Shown: positions 1 through 8,964, counted from the stretch's first letter. The stretch: 64,000 bases of DNA from Flagellimonas maritima (GCF_003269425.1 NZ_CP030104.1:3071001-3135000), one strand, 5' to 3'. The notes: generated by a model not told the origin, from the letters alone. Made by a program: numbers and translations.

Positions 1-210
1 CGTTTAACAACGTATTCCTACTTTTACAACTTGTTGAAGAAAAGATTATTTAGCAAAAGGTTCATCGGGAAAACAGGATTCGAAATTATATTTTTTTGCC
101 GCCATCAATGGTCTTTTTACTATTTGTAGCCTTTCATAAAAGGGGTTACGGATTTATTATAGTTCCTACTATTGAAATATTAATTATAGGAGATTTTAAT
201 TCAATTCTTA

Positions 211-905
211 TTAACTGTAGTTTTTTAAAATTTCATTTATAATATTTTGTTTGAATTCTTTATTGGTAATAAAGTGTTTCTCAAATTCTTCAAACGCTTC
301 TTTTTTTATGCCACTTTTGATTGCCGAATTCTTCCAAAGCTGTAGTGATAATGTTTCATTTTTTGCAAATTCCAATAAATACTGAATCACCAGAATCATC
401 TTACTCCTGACAAATTTATCTTCGAGACATTTTAGCATAAGAGGAGCTAGGACATATCTATACGTTTCTCCTATTTCATTTCTATTTTCAATTTGGTTTA
501 AGGGAATGAAGTTGTCGTCTTTTAAGTATTTCAATTGCCCTATCAAAACTTCCGATAGAAATTGTTTTCCAGATAAATCTTCTGCAGTATTATAAGATAA
601 ATATTCAGCGAATGATTCGAGCCAAAACCCTCCTTAATTCCCGGACATTACGTTACTTCCAAAATAATTATGACCAAATGCATGTCTGAAATATTTAAAA
701 TGATGATCGAAGAATTTCCCGTCAGCATCTACTAATTTTTCGAAATCCAATCCAGTAAAGGCAAATGTGGGATAGGTATTAAATCCCCAACTACTTCCTT
801 TTCGTCTTTTATTTATTGCCGTATGATTGATCAAATAGATATTATCTGTAAACTCAAGGCCCAGATTGTTGGAAAGATTGTTTTTGATTAATTCTATATT
901 CTCAA
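211..905 (-). pseudogene. Decayed M1-type (gluzincin) metallopeptidase, 3' remnant
   Basis: One reading frame on the minus strand runs from about 905 to 211 and is interrupted only by an in-frame TAA near 635. Conceptual translation across the stop gives HAFGHNYFG, then the stop, then FWLESFAEYLS. This is the HExxH...NYFG...W-L-E-x-F-A-E-Y layout of M1-like peptidases, with the catalytic Glu of HExxH replaced by Ala. About 125 residues of helical C-terminal sequence follow the stop and end in NEILKNYS. The 5' part, including the signal peptide and N-terminal domain, is missing: the frame runs directly into the truncated sigma-factor gene upstream. Lost catalytic residue, nonsense codon and missing N-terminus together point to a dead gene. 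The M1 assignment rests on these two motifs only. Confidence 0.6.
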
Positions 906-1514
906 AGATAACCTCTTGTCTAGCTGTTTTGCGGAAGAAACTTCAAAAGGGATGTTGTCCTGTCTAATTGCTTTTCTTGCCCTTACTAAACGCCTGTTAA
1001 TATTTTCGTTACTGGTCAAGAATGCTTTCGCTATTTCGCCGATACTAAATCCGCACAGTGTTTTAAGCATCAATGCAATTTGTGAATCTTTGGAAATTGA
1101 TGGGTGACAACACATGAACATCATTCGCAATTGATCATCCGAAATGCCCTGCTCCGAAAAAAATTCGGTCCCCTTTAATTCAGTTTCTCTATGCGCCTTT
1201 ACGGTATATAAACTTTCCGAAATATATTTTTGGAGATGTTTTTCCCTTTTTATGGCATTCAAAGTCTTATTCTTTGCTACAGTGTAAAGCCAGGCAACAG
1301 GGTTTTCAGGAATCCCTTTATATGTCCAATTACTTATGGCCTCGACTAAAGTATCTTGTACGATGTCCTCGGCAAGAATCAAATTATCAGAACCAAAAAT
1401 ACCAGTTAGAACTGAAATCAGTTTTCCTGATTCATGCCTGAAAAAGTGGTCGATAAATTCGTTTATTTTAGATATATTATTCACTGAGTTCAATAGATAT
1501 CGACCAAAGGTCAC
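894..1514 (-). pseudogene. ECF42-type RNA polymerase sigma factor, truncated
   Basis: The 206-residue product has a sigma-2 region (AEDIVQDTLVEAI, then NPVAWLYTVAKNKTLN) and a sigma-4 helix-turn-helix (GFSIGEIAKAFLTSNENINRRLVRARKAI). The CCHPSIS segment between them is typical of ECF42 factors. That family normally continues after the IPFEV motif for about 200 residues (DUF6596/TPR-like extension needed for function). Here the frame dies about 16 residues after IPFEV and runs into the peptidase remnant. A 3' truncation by deletion is the simplest reading. The start is a GTG at 1514, or the GTG at 1484, which better fits the usual N-terminus. No DGPF/YCII partner gene, common next to ECF42, is seen. 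A short residual function cannot be excluded. Confidence 0.7.
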
Positions 1515-2200
1515 TTACTTAATATGGAGATGCAATATAATAAGTTAGTTTTTCACTTCTGAGCAAAGGCATTTTGAGTCAGTATATTTTCTTATTTACT
1601 TCAACTAATTTTTTTACGCCAGACGGGGAATTTCAAAAAAGAGAAAGTCAGTGGTCTTTTCCTTGGACTATAAATAAGTGAGGGGAATTTTTTAAAGATT
1701 ATCCAATAGGCAATTCGTTGCATATGAATATTCTCAAAGCTAAAACGGGTTAAAGGAGGATTAATATAATCTCAAATTACTATAAAACACAACTACATAA
1801 GATAGAATAGCCAAAAACCAACATCAATGTTTTAATTAGATACGTCTTTTCAAGAATCGAGCTAGATTTAATCGCTTTTGTTGCTCTTGCTATATATTGT
1901 TCAGAACAAATAATTTTTTGTCCCCCAACCGCCGTCTACAAGTGTTATTGTTAATGAGCTGCCCATTTTCATACCCTGTACGGCAAAAGTTCTTTACAAG
2001 TCAAACTAAAGTAAAGATTGTATTTGCGGTTGTAAATAGAAAACTTACATTATAAAGTTAGCTTTGATGAAAGATAGAGCCCAGTTTGATAAAGTCAAGA
2101 TATTTAATTTCAAAAATAAACTATAAAGGGAATTCTCTTTTTACCTTTATGTAGTCAAATGCACTCGCCAAAAAGTTAAAACGATGAACTTTAATTTCTA
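1515..2200. other. Gene-poor AT-rich intergenic region
   Basis: No convincing gene is seen. On the minus strand around 1915-2000 a short open stretch reads like protein (MKMGSSLTITLVDGGWGTKN) and is locally richer in GC. It is closed by stops on both sides and may be another gene remnant. The part just upstream of 2201 presumably carries the promoter of the next gene; I could not pick a convincing one. Confidence 0.4.
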
Positions 2201-3367
2201 ATGAAACTTCAGCCCAATCTTATGAGGAAGACGATTTATCCAGCAAGACTAATTTTATTGGTATTATTCTTTTTCATTCAGTGTAAAAAGGAAGATAAAA
2301 TTATTCCAAGAAAAATATCATTAGAGCAAACTTCGGAATCTCCAACATTCATTAAAGATTTGCCAAATGATTTGGAAAAGCTTCCAAAAGGAATGATATG
2401 GATACGAGGGGGAGAATTTATTCAAGGAGCAAGAAAAGGAGATAAAATGGCTATGGCCCATGAAAGACCCTCACATAGAGTTATTGTCGATGGATTCTTT
2501 ATGGATGAACATGAGGTTACCAATGCGCAATTCTCAAAATTTGTTCAAGCCACCGATTATGTTACCGTAGCAGAAAGGGAAATTGATTGGGATGAGATGA
2601 AAAAGCAACTTCCTGATGACACGGAAAAACCAAATGATTCGCTCTTAAAACCAGGTTCACTGGTTTTTAAGAAAACTGCAACTTCAGTACCTAATTTGTA
2701 TGATTACTCACAATGGTGGGAATGGAAAATTGGAGCAAACTGGAAGCACCCACAGGGACCAGATAGTTCAATTGAAGGAAAGGGGGACCATCCGGTTGTT
2801 CATATTGCTTTCGAAGATGCACTGGCTTATTGCAAGTGGGCCGGAAAAAGATTGCCTACTGAAGCAGAGTGGGAATATGCCGCCAGAGCGGGAAATAAAG
2901 AGGCTATTTTCTCTTGGGGCAATAATAAGGATTCATTGAGTTTTATGGCCAATACTTGGGATGGGGAGTTTCCAAATAGTAATACAAAAGCAGACGGGTT
3001 TGAACGTATTTCCCCTGTAAAGAACTATCCATCAAATGACTTTGGTCTATACGACATGGCAGGGAATGTCTGGGAGTGGACAACCGATTGGTACAATACC
3101 AAATACTATGGTAGTGTTAAAAAGGAAAAATTCCTAAAGAACCCGAAGGGAGCCGATTCTCCATTTAATATAAATAATCCCTACGCAAGTGAAAAAGTTA
3201 TAAAAGGAGGGTCTTTTCTATGCAGTGAAAGTTATTGTGCCAGTTATAGAATAAGTGCGAGAATGGGTACTAACATAGATACTGGACTTGAACATTTAGG
3301 CTTTCGTACCGTTATTGGAATTGATGAATATCTTAATAAACTTAGAAGAGAAAAATCGAATGATTGA
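2201..3367 (+). CDS. Formylglycine-generating enzyme (SUMF1 family), lipoprotein
   Basis: This is a 388-residue FGE-sulfatase domain protein, which oxidises an active-site cysteine of sulfatases to formylglycine. The domain starts near residue 65 (MIWIRGGEFIQGA) and shows family landmarks ANAQF-like VTNAQF, RLPTEAEWEYAAR and GLYDMAGNVWEWT. Near the end GGSFLCSESYC keeps two cysteines (C341 and C346) with the same spacing as the copper-binding catalytic pair of true FGEs. Many SUMF1-domain relatives lack this pair, so this one is probably an active FGE. The N-terminus is a lipoprotein signal (LVLFFFIQC), so it should act in the periplasm. An alternative ATG at 2222 gives a shorter signal peptide. 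No sulfatase gene is in the window, so its substrates must be elsewhere. Confidence 0.85.
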   Translation: MKLQPNLMRKTIYPARLILLVLFFFIQCKKEDKIIPRKISLEQTSESPTFIKDLPNDLEKLPKGMIWIRGGEFIQGARKGDKMAMAHERPSHRVIVDGFFMDEHEVTNAQFSKFVQATDYVTVAEREIDWDEMKKQLPDDTEKPNDSLLKPGSLVFKKTATSVPNLYDYSQWWEWKIGANWKHPQGPDSSIEGKGDHPVVHIAFEDALAYCKWAGKRLPTEAEWEYAARAGNKEAIFSWGNNKDSLSFMANTWDGEFPNSNTKADGFERISPVKNYPSNDFGLYDMAGNVWEWTTDWYNTKYYGSVKKEKFLKNPKGADSPFNINNPYASEKVIKGGSFLCSESYCASYRISARMGTNIDTGLEHLGFRTVIGIDEYLNKLRREKSND

Positions 3368-3484
3368 TCAGCTAGACTGAAATATAAAAGTCCATTTTAT
3401 GATCACAGGTATGGGAGATATAATTTTTTCGTTCAAAACTCCAATTAATTCATTCTATTGGCTATTCAATTGATATACTTTTTC

Positions 3485-3492
3485 TATTTTTG
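3485..3492 (+). promoter_or_regulatory. Candidate -7 box for tRNA-Arg
   Basis: TATTTTTG matches the Bacteroidota -7 consensus TAnnTTTG and lies 37 bp before the tRNA. A TTG at 3458-3460 is a possible -33 element, although the spacing (24 bp) is at the long end. Based on consensus matching only. Confidence 0.4.
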
Positions 3493-3529
3493 TCCGCCGA
3501 AAGTCTAAAATTGGCTTTCATAGCTATAT

Positions 3530-3603
3530 GGTCGCGTAGCTCAGCTGGATAGAGCATCTGCCTTCTAAGCAGACGGTCGCAGGTTCGAATCCTGCCGCGA
3601 TCA
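3530..3603 (+). tRNA. tRNA-Arg (anticodon TCT)
   Basis: A full cloverleaf can be folded by eye. The acceptor stem pairs GGTCGCG with CGCGATC (one G-T pair). The D arm is GCTCAGCTGGATAGAGC. The anticodon stem TCTGC/GCAGA encloses loop CTTCTAA with anticodon TCT at 3564-3566. The T arm is GCAGGTTCGAATCCTGC and the discriminator base is A. CCA is not encoded (the next bases are CAA). It reads AGA codons. Confidence 0.97.
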
Positions 3604-3614
3604 CAAAGAATACT

Positions 3615-3644
3615 AAGCCCCCAATTTATCAGGGGCTTTTTTTA
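3615..3644 (+). terminator. Rho-independent terminator after tRNA-Arg
   Basis: Stem AAGCCCC (3615-3621) pairs with GGGGCTT (3632-3638) around a 10-nt loop and leads into a run of T. It sits 11 bp after the tRNA, where a tRNA transcript would end. Confidence 0.8.
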
Positions 3645-4015
3645 TTAAAAATTGTTCCCGGTATTTAATGATTTCCCCTAAGATTTTTATGGGACCAATC
3701 ATTGTTGTTGAGAAATTCCGCTTGGCAATAGTATACATATGCTATTAAACTATATAGCCGGTTAGTACATTTTGCTATTTTACCTTTCATTCCTAAAATT
3801 TGGAGGTATAGATGTTAAAACAGCACATTTTTGTCGTTAACCTGAAATTGTTTCAGGGTCCCATTCTCAAAATCGGGTGCAAAATTGGTACGGGATGTTG
3901 AAACGGGTTCAATATAGAGCCAAATAAAGATTTCGGGTTTTTTTATAATCATATTTTACAGTTTAGTTTGTAGATACAGGAGTATTCTCTTTCTTCGGAA
4001 TTCTAAATTGGAAAA
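3645..4015. other. Intergenic region with a dispersed-repeat-like hairpin
   Basis: No coding gene is supported; the longest ATG frame (from 3813) is 29 codons. The region holds the imperfect palindrome annotated at 3842-3912 and presumably the promoter of the nucleotidase gene. Confidence 0.5.
3842..3912. repeat. REP-like intergenic palindrome, degenerate
   Basis: Left arm 3842-3862 (CTGAAATTGTTTCAGGGTCCC minus its last base is conserved in type) and right arm 3892-3912 are imperfect reverse complements. They share the core GTTTCA and the TCCC end. Phrases like CTGAA-TTGTTTCAGGGTC followed by GATG-TGAAAC-GTTCA are common as dispersed intergenic elements in Flavobacteriaceae genomes. This copy seems worn. 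The family assignment is from memory of such sequences, not a search. Confidence 0.5.
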
Positions 4016-4537
4016 ATGACAATATTCGTGGATATGGATGAAGTGCTTGCCGATACTTACGGAGCACACATTGAACTGTACAACAAAGAATTTAATGGAT
4101 ACTTGACTTCTGACAGATGCAATGGAAAGGAAGTATGGCAAAGCGTTCCGGAAGTACATCAACAAAATGTAAAGGACCATGCCCGAAGGATAGGTTTTTT
4201 TAAAAATTTAAATGTGATTCAGGATAGTCAAAAAGTATTGAAAGCTTTGAACGATAGATATGAAGTATATATTGCTTCTGCAGCAATGCAGTTTCCAGAT
4301 TCCTTAAAAGAAAAATCAGACTGGTTAGATGAACACTTCCCCTTTATTCCTTGGCAAAAACGAATACTTTGTGGCGATAAACATATTTTAAAGGGCGATG
4401 TGCTTATAGATGACCGCAGTTATAATTTAAAGAACTTTAATGGTAGGTCCATAATTTTTACATCTCCCCATAATATCAACACGGTAGGTTTTGATAGGGC
4501 CAATAATTGGAGCGATATCGCTAACAAACTTTTGTAA
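4016..4537 (+). CDS. 5'(3')-deoxyribonucleotidase (NT5C-like, HAD superfamily)
   Basis: The 173-residue protein begins with FVDMDEVLAD, the HAD motif I of the NT5C family. D6 is the nucleophile and D8 the general acid. VYIASAAM is the motif II region, and VLIDDRSYNL carries the C-terminal acidic motif. Its length matches bacterial NT5C-like enzymes, which dephosphorylate (deoxy)nucleoside monophosphates in the cytoplasm. It has no signal peptide. The stop is 8 bp before the ATG of the following esterase gene, so the two are probably co-transcribed although their functions look unrelated. Confidence 0.85.
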   Translation: MTIFVDMDEVLADTYGAHIELYNKEFNGYLTSDRCNGKEVWQSVPEVHQQNVKDHARRIGFFKNLNVIQDSQKVLKALNDRYEVYIASAAMQFPDSLKEKSDWLDEHFPFIPWQKRILCGDKHILKGDVLIDDRSYNLKNFNGRSIIFTSPHNINTVGFDRANNWSDIANKLL

Positions 4538-4545
4538 CTTTGACC

Positions 4546-5271
4546 ATGAAAATGCCCCATCTTCTGCTTAAAACGATTTTTATTTACAGTTTTTTTTTGA
4601 TGCAAGGCTGCACAGCACAATCACAGCTTGTAAATGATGAGATTGAAACTGTCACCAAGGAGAATCTAAAATATTATTTATATTATCCCGAAGGTTATGA
4701 ACTCGATGACAAAGAGGGTTTTGGATTATTACTTTTTTTACATGGAGGGGGAGAATCAGGAAGTGAATTGGAAGAAATCAAAAAAAATGGTCCCCCAAAA
4801 CTTTTGGTAGAAGGCAAACAGTTCCCTTTTTTAATATTGGCCCCACAAAATCCCCATAGACGAAAATGGTGGAACACAGAAGCAATTATGAAACTATTGG
4901 ATTCTGTTGTTGAGAGCAATAACGTTGATAGAAAGCGGATCTATTTAACGGGACTGAGCAGGGGCGGAAGCGCAGCATGGGAGTTAGCTACCCAATATCC
5001 CAAAAAATTTGCTGCTATGGCAGTAGTTTGTGGAATGGCTCCTTTGCCCTATGCACATTGGATCAATAAAAAAATGCCTATCTGGGTTTTTCATGGAGAC
5101 AGGGATGAAGTCATTTCGGTTGAGGAGTCGGATAAAATGGTAGCGAAACTTAAAGAAATGGATTATGATGTCAGATATACGCGATACAAAGACGTGGGAC
5201 ACAATTCTTGGAGTAGGGCGTATACCACCGACGCTTTGTACGAATGGCTTGTTAATCAAAAACAAAAATAA
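4546..5271 (+). CDS. Alpha/beta hydrolase lipoprotein (esterase/PHB depolymerase-like)
   Basis: An upstream in-frame TTG exists at 4540, but the ATG at 4546 gives a clean lipoprotein signal with lipobox LMQGC (C22). The protein is 241 residues. The fold signature is complete: oxyanion region LLFLHGGGESG, nucleophile elbow GLSRGG (S138), acid in FHGDRDEVI (D187 or D185) and base in DVGHNSW (H219). This belongs to the prolyl-oligopeptidase/dienelactone-hydrolase group that includes feruloyl esterase-like and LpqC-like enzymes; the substrate cannot be told. It should sit in the periplasm or on the outer membrane. It lies between the nucleotidase and the VanX-like gene with gaps of 8 and 4 bp. 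Confidence 0.8.
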   Translation: MKMPHLLLKTIFIYSFFLMQGCTAQSQLVNDEIETVTKENLKYYLYYPEGYELDDKEGFGLLLFLHGGGESGSELEEIKKNGPPKLLVEGKQFPFLILAPQNPHRRKWWNTEAIMKLLDSVVESNNVDRKRIYLTGLSRGGSAAWELATQYPKKFAAMAVVCGMAPLPYAHWINKKMPIWVFHGDRDEVISVEESDKMVAKLKEMDYDVRYTRYKDVGHNSWSRAYTTDALYEWLVNQKQK

Positions 5272-5275
5272 TTTA

Positions 5276-5989
5276 ATGAAATATTACATATCATTTTTCA
5301 TTGTATTCTCTCTATTGAGCTGTCGCGATGAGGTAGTCAAGGAAAATATGGGCAATGAGGCTCACGAGAAAGTTGAGAAGCCTTTGGCAGAAATTATTCC
5401 CGTTCAAGAAAAGAAGCTGAAAACATTTGAAGGCTTGGCTGACACCACTTTTGTTCGGTTGGCTGATTTCAGCAATGATTTTGCCTATGATCTTCGCTAT
5501 GCGACAACCAATAATTTTTTAAAAGCCAAAGTATATGATTGCGCTGAGTGCTACACGCGCGTAAAAACTGCAAAAGCCTTGATCGATGCAAATAGGGAAT
5601 TTATGGATAAAGGGGTCAGAATAAAGTTTTTTGATTGTTATCGCCCTAATTCCGTACAGTACAAAATGTGGAAAATAGTTCCTAATCCCCAATATGTGGC
5701 AAATCCCGTTAAAGGATCTATCCACAATAAGGGAGGTGCTGTAGACATCACGCTCGTTGATTTGGAAGGCAATGAACTGGATATGGGAACGGATTTTGAT
5801 TTTTTTGGAAAGCGGGCATACCATGATAATTTTGATTTGCCCGAAGAAATATTGCAAAACCGAAAACTTTTAAAGGAAACCATGGAAGCATATGGTTTTT
5901 GGTCGATACGCACAGAATGGTGGCATTATAACCTTTCATTAGGTTCAAACGATAGGGTAGCCAATTTTAAATGGGATTGTCAGAATTGA
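5276..5989 (+). CDS. D-Ala-D-Ala dipeptidase (VanX/M15D family), lipoprotein
   Basis: The open frame extends upstream into the esterase gene, but the ATG at 5276 starts a lipoprotein signal (FSLLSC, C16) and gives a normal 237-residue product. The zinc site of the M15D family is intact: SIHNKGGAVD gives H150 and D157, and EWWHY gives E214 (base) and H217. The usual neighbouring motif DCYRP is present. These enzymes cleave D-alanyl-D-alanine. In Gram-negative bacteria without vancomycin clusters they are thought to serve dipeptide recycling rather than resistance, and no vanHA-like genes are here. The 3' end overlaps the convergent methyltransferase gene by 23 bp. Confidence 0.88.
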   Translation: MKYYISFFIVFSLLSCRDEVVKENMGNEAHEKVEKPLAEIIPVQEKKLKTFEGLADTTFVRLADFSNDFAYDLRYATTNNFLKAKVYDCAECYTRVKTAKALIDANREFMDKGVRIKFFDCYRPNSVQYKMWKIVPNPQYVANPVKGSIHNKGGAVDITLVDLEGNELDMGTDFDFFGKRAYHDNFDLPEEILQNRKLLKETMEAYGFWSIRTEWWHYNLSLGSNDRVANFKWDCQN

Positions 5990-7163
5990 TTTTTTTACAT
6001 TTCAATATGGTAAGCTTTTCTTTACCAATGGTAGTGAAGAAGAGGTAATCATCTCCACCATCTTTAATTTGATGTTTTTTGCGCAATTCGGCAACAGATA
6101 ATGGAAAGTTTCTGACCGTTATGTTGGCCTTTTTAAGTGAAAGTGACTGGATTGATTTTTTATTGTAGGCAAGGGTTTTTAAAATTTCAAATCTACGTCC
6201 AGGATAAGCTATTAATGATTTACAAGTATATAGGTGGGAATTTAGATGTAATTTTTTCAATCCATAGACTTTCCCCACAGATTTAAATCCACCTGATTTT
6301 AGAATAGCCGAGTTTGGCTCGTACAAATAGCGTTCGGGTTGGCCAAATGAACAGATTATATGGTTTTCTTCATTTAGCTGAAAGTCAAATTTATTTTCAA
6401 TTCCCTTGACAAAATTGATTGTTTTGATGGTGATCTCTCCTTTAAATCCAAATTCCAAAACAAATAATAATTCCTTTACATCATTATCTATAGCAATAAC
6501 ATGAACTTCCTTTACATAATTTAATTCCTTAATCCCTTTGGAAATATCTAAAAGGGGAGAGGTTTTAATCAATACATTTTTGGTTTTCTCAAAAATCATG
6601 GAAAGATGTTTGGGCAAGTTTGGCAAACAATCTTTTAACAAAAAGACTTTGCCAAATTTTTCATCTCTTCGTGATGGATCAATATATATCCAATCAAATT
6701 TTTGATTGGTTAGTTTCAAATATTCAATGCCATCTTCAATAAAGCAGTCAATGTTTTTTTGTTCCAAGACCCAAAAATTATGTGCGGCTATCTTACTCAA
6801 TTCTGGGTTAATTTCACAATGCACTACAGCCTCCATTCTTCTGGAAAAATAATATGAGTCTACACCAAAACCTCCGGTAATATCCATAAGTGTTTTGCCG
6901 TTTATAAGTGTGGACTTATACTGTGCAGTCAACTCAGAACTTGTTTGTTCAATATTAAGTTTATTTGGATAATAGATCTTAGTGGTATTGAACCAGGTGG
7001 GCAGTTTGTTTTCACACTTTTTTTTGGCTTCCAACTGTTGTGCCAGTTCTTTTTGGGATATACCCTCAAAAATTGGCTTTTTAAGTAATACTGACATGAT
7101 GTCAGTATTATAGTTTTTATTTATAAAACTCTGAACACCAGTATTTAATATTAATGTATTCAA
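5967..7163 (-). CDS. Class I SAM-dependent methyltransferase with THUMP-like domain
   Basis: The 398-residue protein has an N-terminal helical part, then a Rossmann methyltransferase core with motif I LMDITGGFGVDSYYFS and motif IV-like IYIDPSRR. A C-terminal part from about residue 250 resembles the PG_1098 ferredoxin-like and THUMP-like domains typical of Bacteroidota homologues. The DPSRR motif suggests an RNA-modifying enzyme, but the target is unknown. It is cytosolic with no signal peptide. It is transcribed away from the AI-2E permease, which lies 7 bp upstream, and both probably share one transcript with the DUF4159 gene. Confidence 0.75.
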   Translation of the reverse strand: MNTLILNTGVQSFINKNYNTDIMSVLLKKPIFEGISQKELAQQLEAKKKCENKLPTWFNTTKIYYPNKLNIEQTSSELTAQYKSTLINGKTLMDITGGFGVDSYYFSRRMEAVVHCEINPELSKIAAHNFWVLEQKNIDCFIEDGIEYLKLTNQKFDWIYIDPSRRDEKFGKVFLLKDCLPNLPKHLSMIFEKTKNVLIKTSPLLDISKGIKELNYVKEVHVIAIDNDVKELLFVLEFGFKGEITIKTINFVKGIENKFDFQLNEENHIICSFGQPERYLYEPNSAILKSGGFKSVGKVYGLKKLHLNSHLYTCKSLIAYPGRRFEILKTLAYNKKSIQSLSLKKANITVRNFPLSVAELRKKHQIKDGGDDYLFFTTIGKEKLTILKCKKINSDNPI

Positions 7164-7170
7164 ACTTTTA

Positions 7171-8271
7171 CTATAAGCCTTTCGTTAATTTTTTCACTAC
7201 TTGATTTTCTGCTAAAAATTCCTTCAAAATTACTTTTATGGCGGTATATCCCGGTACGGCGACCACCATGCCAACAATGCCAAAAACAAGTCCGGCAATG
7301 ATGATTATAAGAAAGATTTCCAAAGGGTGTGACTTCACGCTAGTGGAAAAAATAAAGGGCTGGGAAAAGAAATTATCTATTATCTGACCAATGACCAAAC
7401 CAATAAGAACATATATAGCTTTGGGTAGGATCACGGTACTAAAATCGGCTCCCAAAAAACTTGTCATGGTTAGGGTAATCATAACCACTCCACCTATAAT
7501 TGGACCTATATACGGAATTATATTGAACAATGAACAGAGAAATGCAATAACGATGGCATTTTCAACACCTGCAATCAACAGTGTAATGGTATAGATTACA
7601 AATAGAATAAAAAGCTGTAATAGAATTCCAGCGAAGTATCTTGATAGAAGTCCATTTATTTTATCAATAGATTTTACAAGATTATTTTCCTTGTTGTCCG
7701 GTACAAAAGTTAAAATACCATTCTGAAAAAGATTGCTGTCCTTTAAAAAGAAAAATGAAATAAACAGTACCGAGAAAAGGCCAACGCTAAAATTGCTGAG
7801 AAAATTGACGAAAGAGTTTAGAAAGTCTGGGATAAAGTTTAGGTCCAGCCCTTCCAACATGTTTTTTTCAAGTTCAGATTCTTCTATTAGTTCATTTACG
7901 TTAGCTGTGGTCGCACCAAAATATTCCAAAATTTGTAGATATAAGGTATTCAGATTGATTTTTAGTGCATCAATATCCAACAATGAAAGATTCTTACTTT
8001 GTTCGGAAACCAATGGAATAAACAATGCCAAAATCCCCAAAAAAAGCGCCAAAATCAAAACCATGGTTATGATTACCGCCAAAGTATTTGGTAGTTTTAG
8101 CTTTGCCCTCAAAAAGAGTACAATAGGTCTGCCAAGTAGAGCTATAACTGCAGCAATTGCCAAATAAGCTATGACGGATTGAATTTTAAACAGAAAATAA
8201 CCCAGAAGAATGATGCCAGCTATAATGGCAACAGCCCTTAATATTCCATTGGCAATGGTTTTTGACGTCAT
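7171..8271 (-). CDS. AI-2E family transporter (PF01594-type permease)
   Basis: The 366-residue membrane protein has two N-terminal helices, a long soluble insert (about residues 85-150) and several C-terminal helices. The family signature is visible in CSLFNIIPYIGPIIGG and in the terminal GIVGMVVAVPGYTAIKVI. Members export small molecules, including the AI-2 signal in some species or Na+/Li+ in others; the substrate here is unknown. It starts 3 bp after the stop of the DUF4159 gene, so the two are translationally close. Confidence 0.88.
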   Translation of the reverse strand: MTSKTIANGILRAVAIIAGIILLGYFLFKIQSVIAYLAIAAVIALLGRPIVLFLRAKLKLPNTLAVIITMVLILALFLGILALFIPLVSEQSKNLSLLDIDALKINLNTLYLQILEYFGATTANVNELIEESELEKNMLEGLDLNFIPDFLNSFVNFLSNFSVGLFSVLFISFFFLKDSNLFQNGILTFVPDNKENNLVKSIDKINGLLSRYFAGILLQLFILFVIYTITLLIAGVENAIVIAFLCSLFNIIPYIGPIIGGVVMITLTMTSFLGADFSTVILPKAIYVLIGLVIGQIIDNFFSQPFIFSTSVKSHPLEIFLIIIIAGLVFGIVGMVVAVPGYTAIKVILKEFLAENQVVKKLTKGL

Positions 8272-8274
8272 ACG

Positions 8275-8925
8275 TTAATTTTTAAAGGCAAATGCGACAA
8301 TGTTGGCACCCATTTGCAAAGCTTTTAATCGAATGTCTTCAGGGTTGTTATGTACAGACGGATCCTCCCAACCATCCCCAAGATCACTTTCAAACGTGAA
8401 CAGTAATAATAATCTTCCTTTTTCAAAAACTCCTAGAGCTTGGGGTCTTTTTCCATCATGTTCATGTATTTTTGGAAGACCACTTTCAAATTTGTATTTA
8501 ATAGTAAAGATTGGATGATCGGCACCGAGTTCTTCCAATTGCTTGTTTGGAAATACTTTTTTTAGTTCTCTCCTTAAATAGGGTTCCATTCCGTAATTAT
8601 CGTCAATATGTAGAAAGCCTCCGGAAAGCAAGTAAGTTCTTAGGTTTTTTGCTTCTTCATCAGAAAAAAAAACATTGCCGTGTCCCGTCATATGCAGATA
8701 CGGGTATTGAAAAATAGATACACTACCAACTTCTACCGTTTCAGGTTTGGCTTGGATTTTTGTATCGATGGAGTTATTGCAAAATTCTATTAGATTGGGA
8801 AGGGCTGTCGGATTTGAATACCAATCGCCACCACCACCGTATTTGAGCACCGCGATTTTTTGTCCGTAGCTAGTGACAATCACAAAAAAAGTTAAAAAAC
8901 ACCAAAGTCCTGTAAGTTGTTTCAT
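8275..8925 (-). CDS. DUF4159 domain secreted protein
   Basis: This 216-residue protein has a signal peptide ending near VTSYGQ (residue 22). The rest is one DUF4159 domain with the recognisable YPYLHMTGHGNV and FLHIDDNYGM segments, a glutamine-amidotransferase-like fold of unknown function. It is first in a minus-strand run with the AI-2E permease and the methyltransferase. It should be periplasmic. It is divergent from the DUF1223 gene with 39 bp between starts. Confidence 0.85.
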   Translation of the reverse strand: MKQLTGLWCFLTFFVIVTSYGQKIAVLKYGGGGDWYSNPTALPNLIEFCNNSIDTKIQAKPETVEVGSVSIFQYPYLHMTGHGNVFFSDEEAKNLRTYLLSGGFLHIDDNYGMEPYLRRELKKVFPNKQLEELGADHPIFTIKYKFESGLPKIHEHDGKRPQALGVFEKGRLLLLFTFESDLGDGWEDPSVHNNPEDIRLKALQMGANIVAFAFKN

Positions 8926-8964
8926 CTGCCAACGAATAACCAGTAAATCAAAAGTACAGTATTC

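Noticed and set aside
3530..3603. Attachment site of an integrated element at tRNA-Arg
   Set aside because: No integrase gene is near and I found no repeated tRNA 3' end in the flanking sequence.
5165..5275. Upstream extension of the VanX-like gene
   Set aside because: It overlaps the esterase coding region and would bury the lipoprotein signal that begins at 5276.
5276..5989. Vancomycin resistance by the VanX-like gene
   Set aside because: No vanH, vanA, vanR or vanS genes are nearby and the organism is Gram-negative. Dipeptide turnover is the simpler role.
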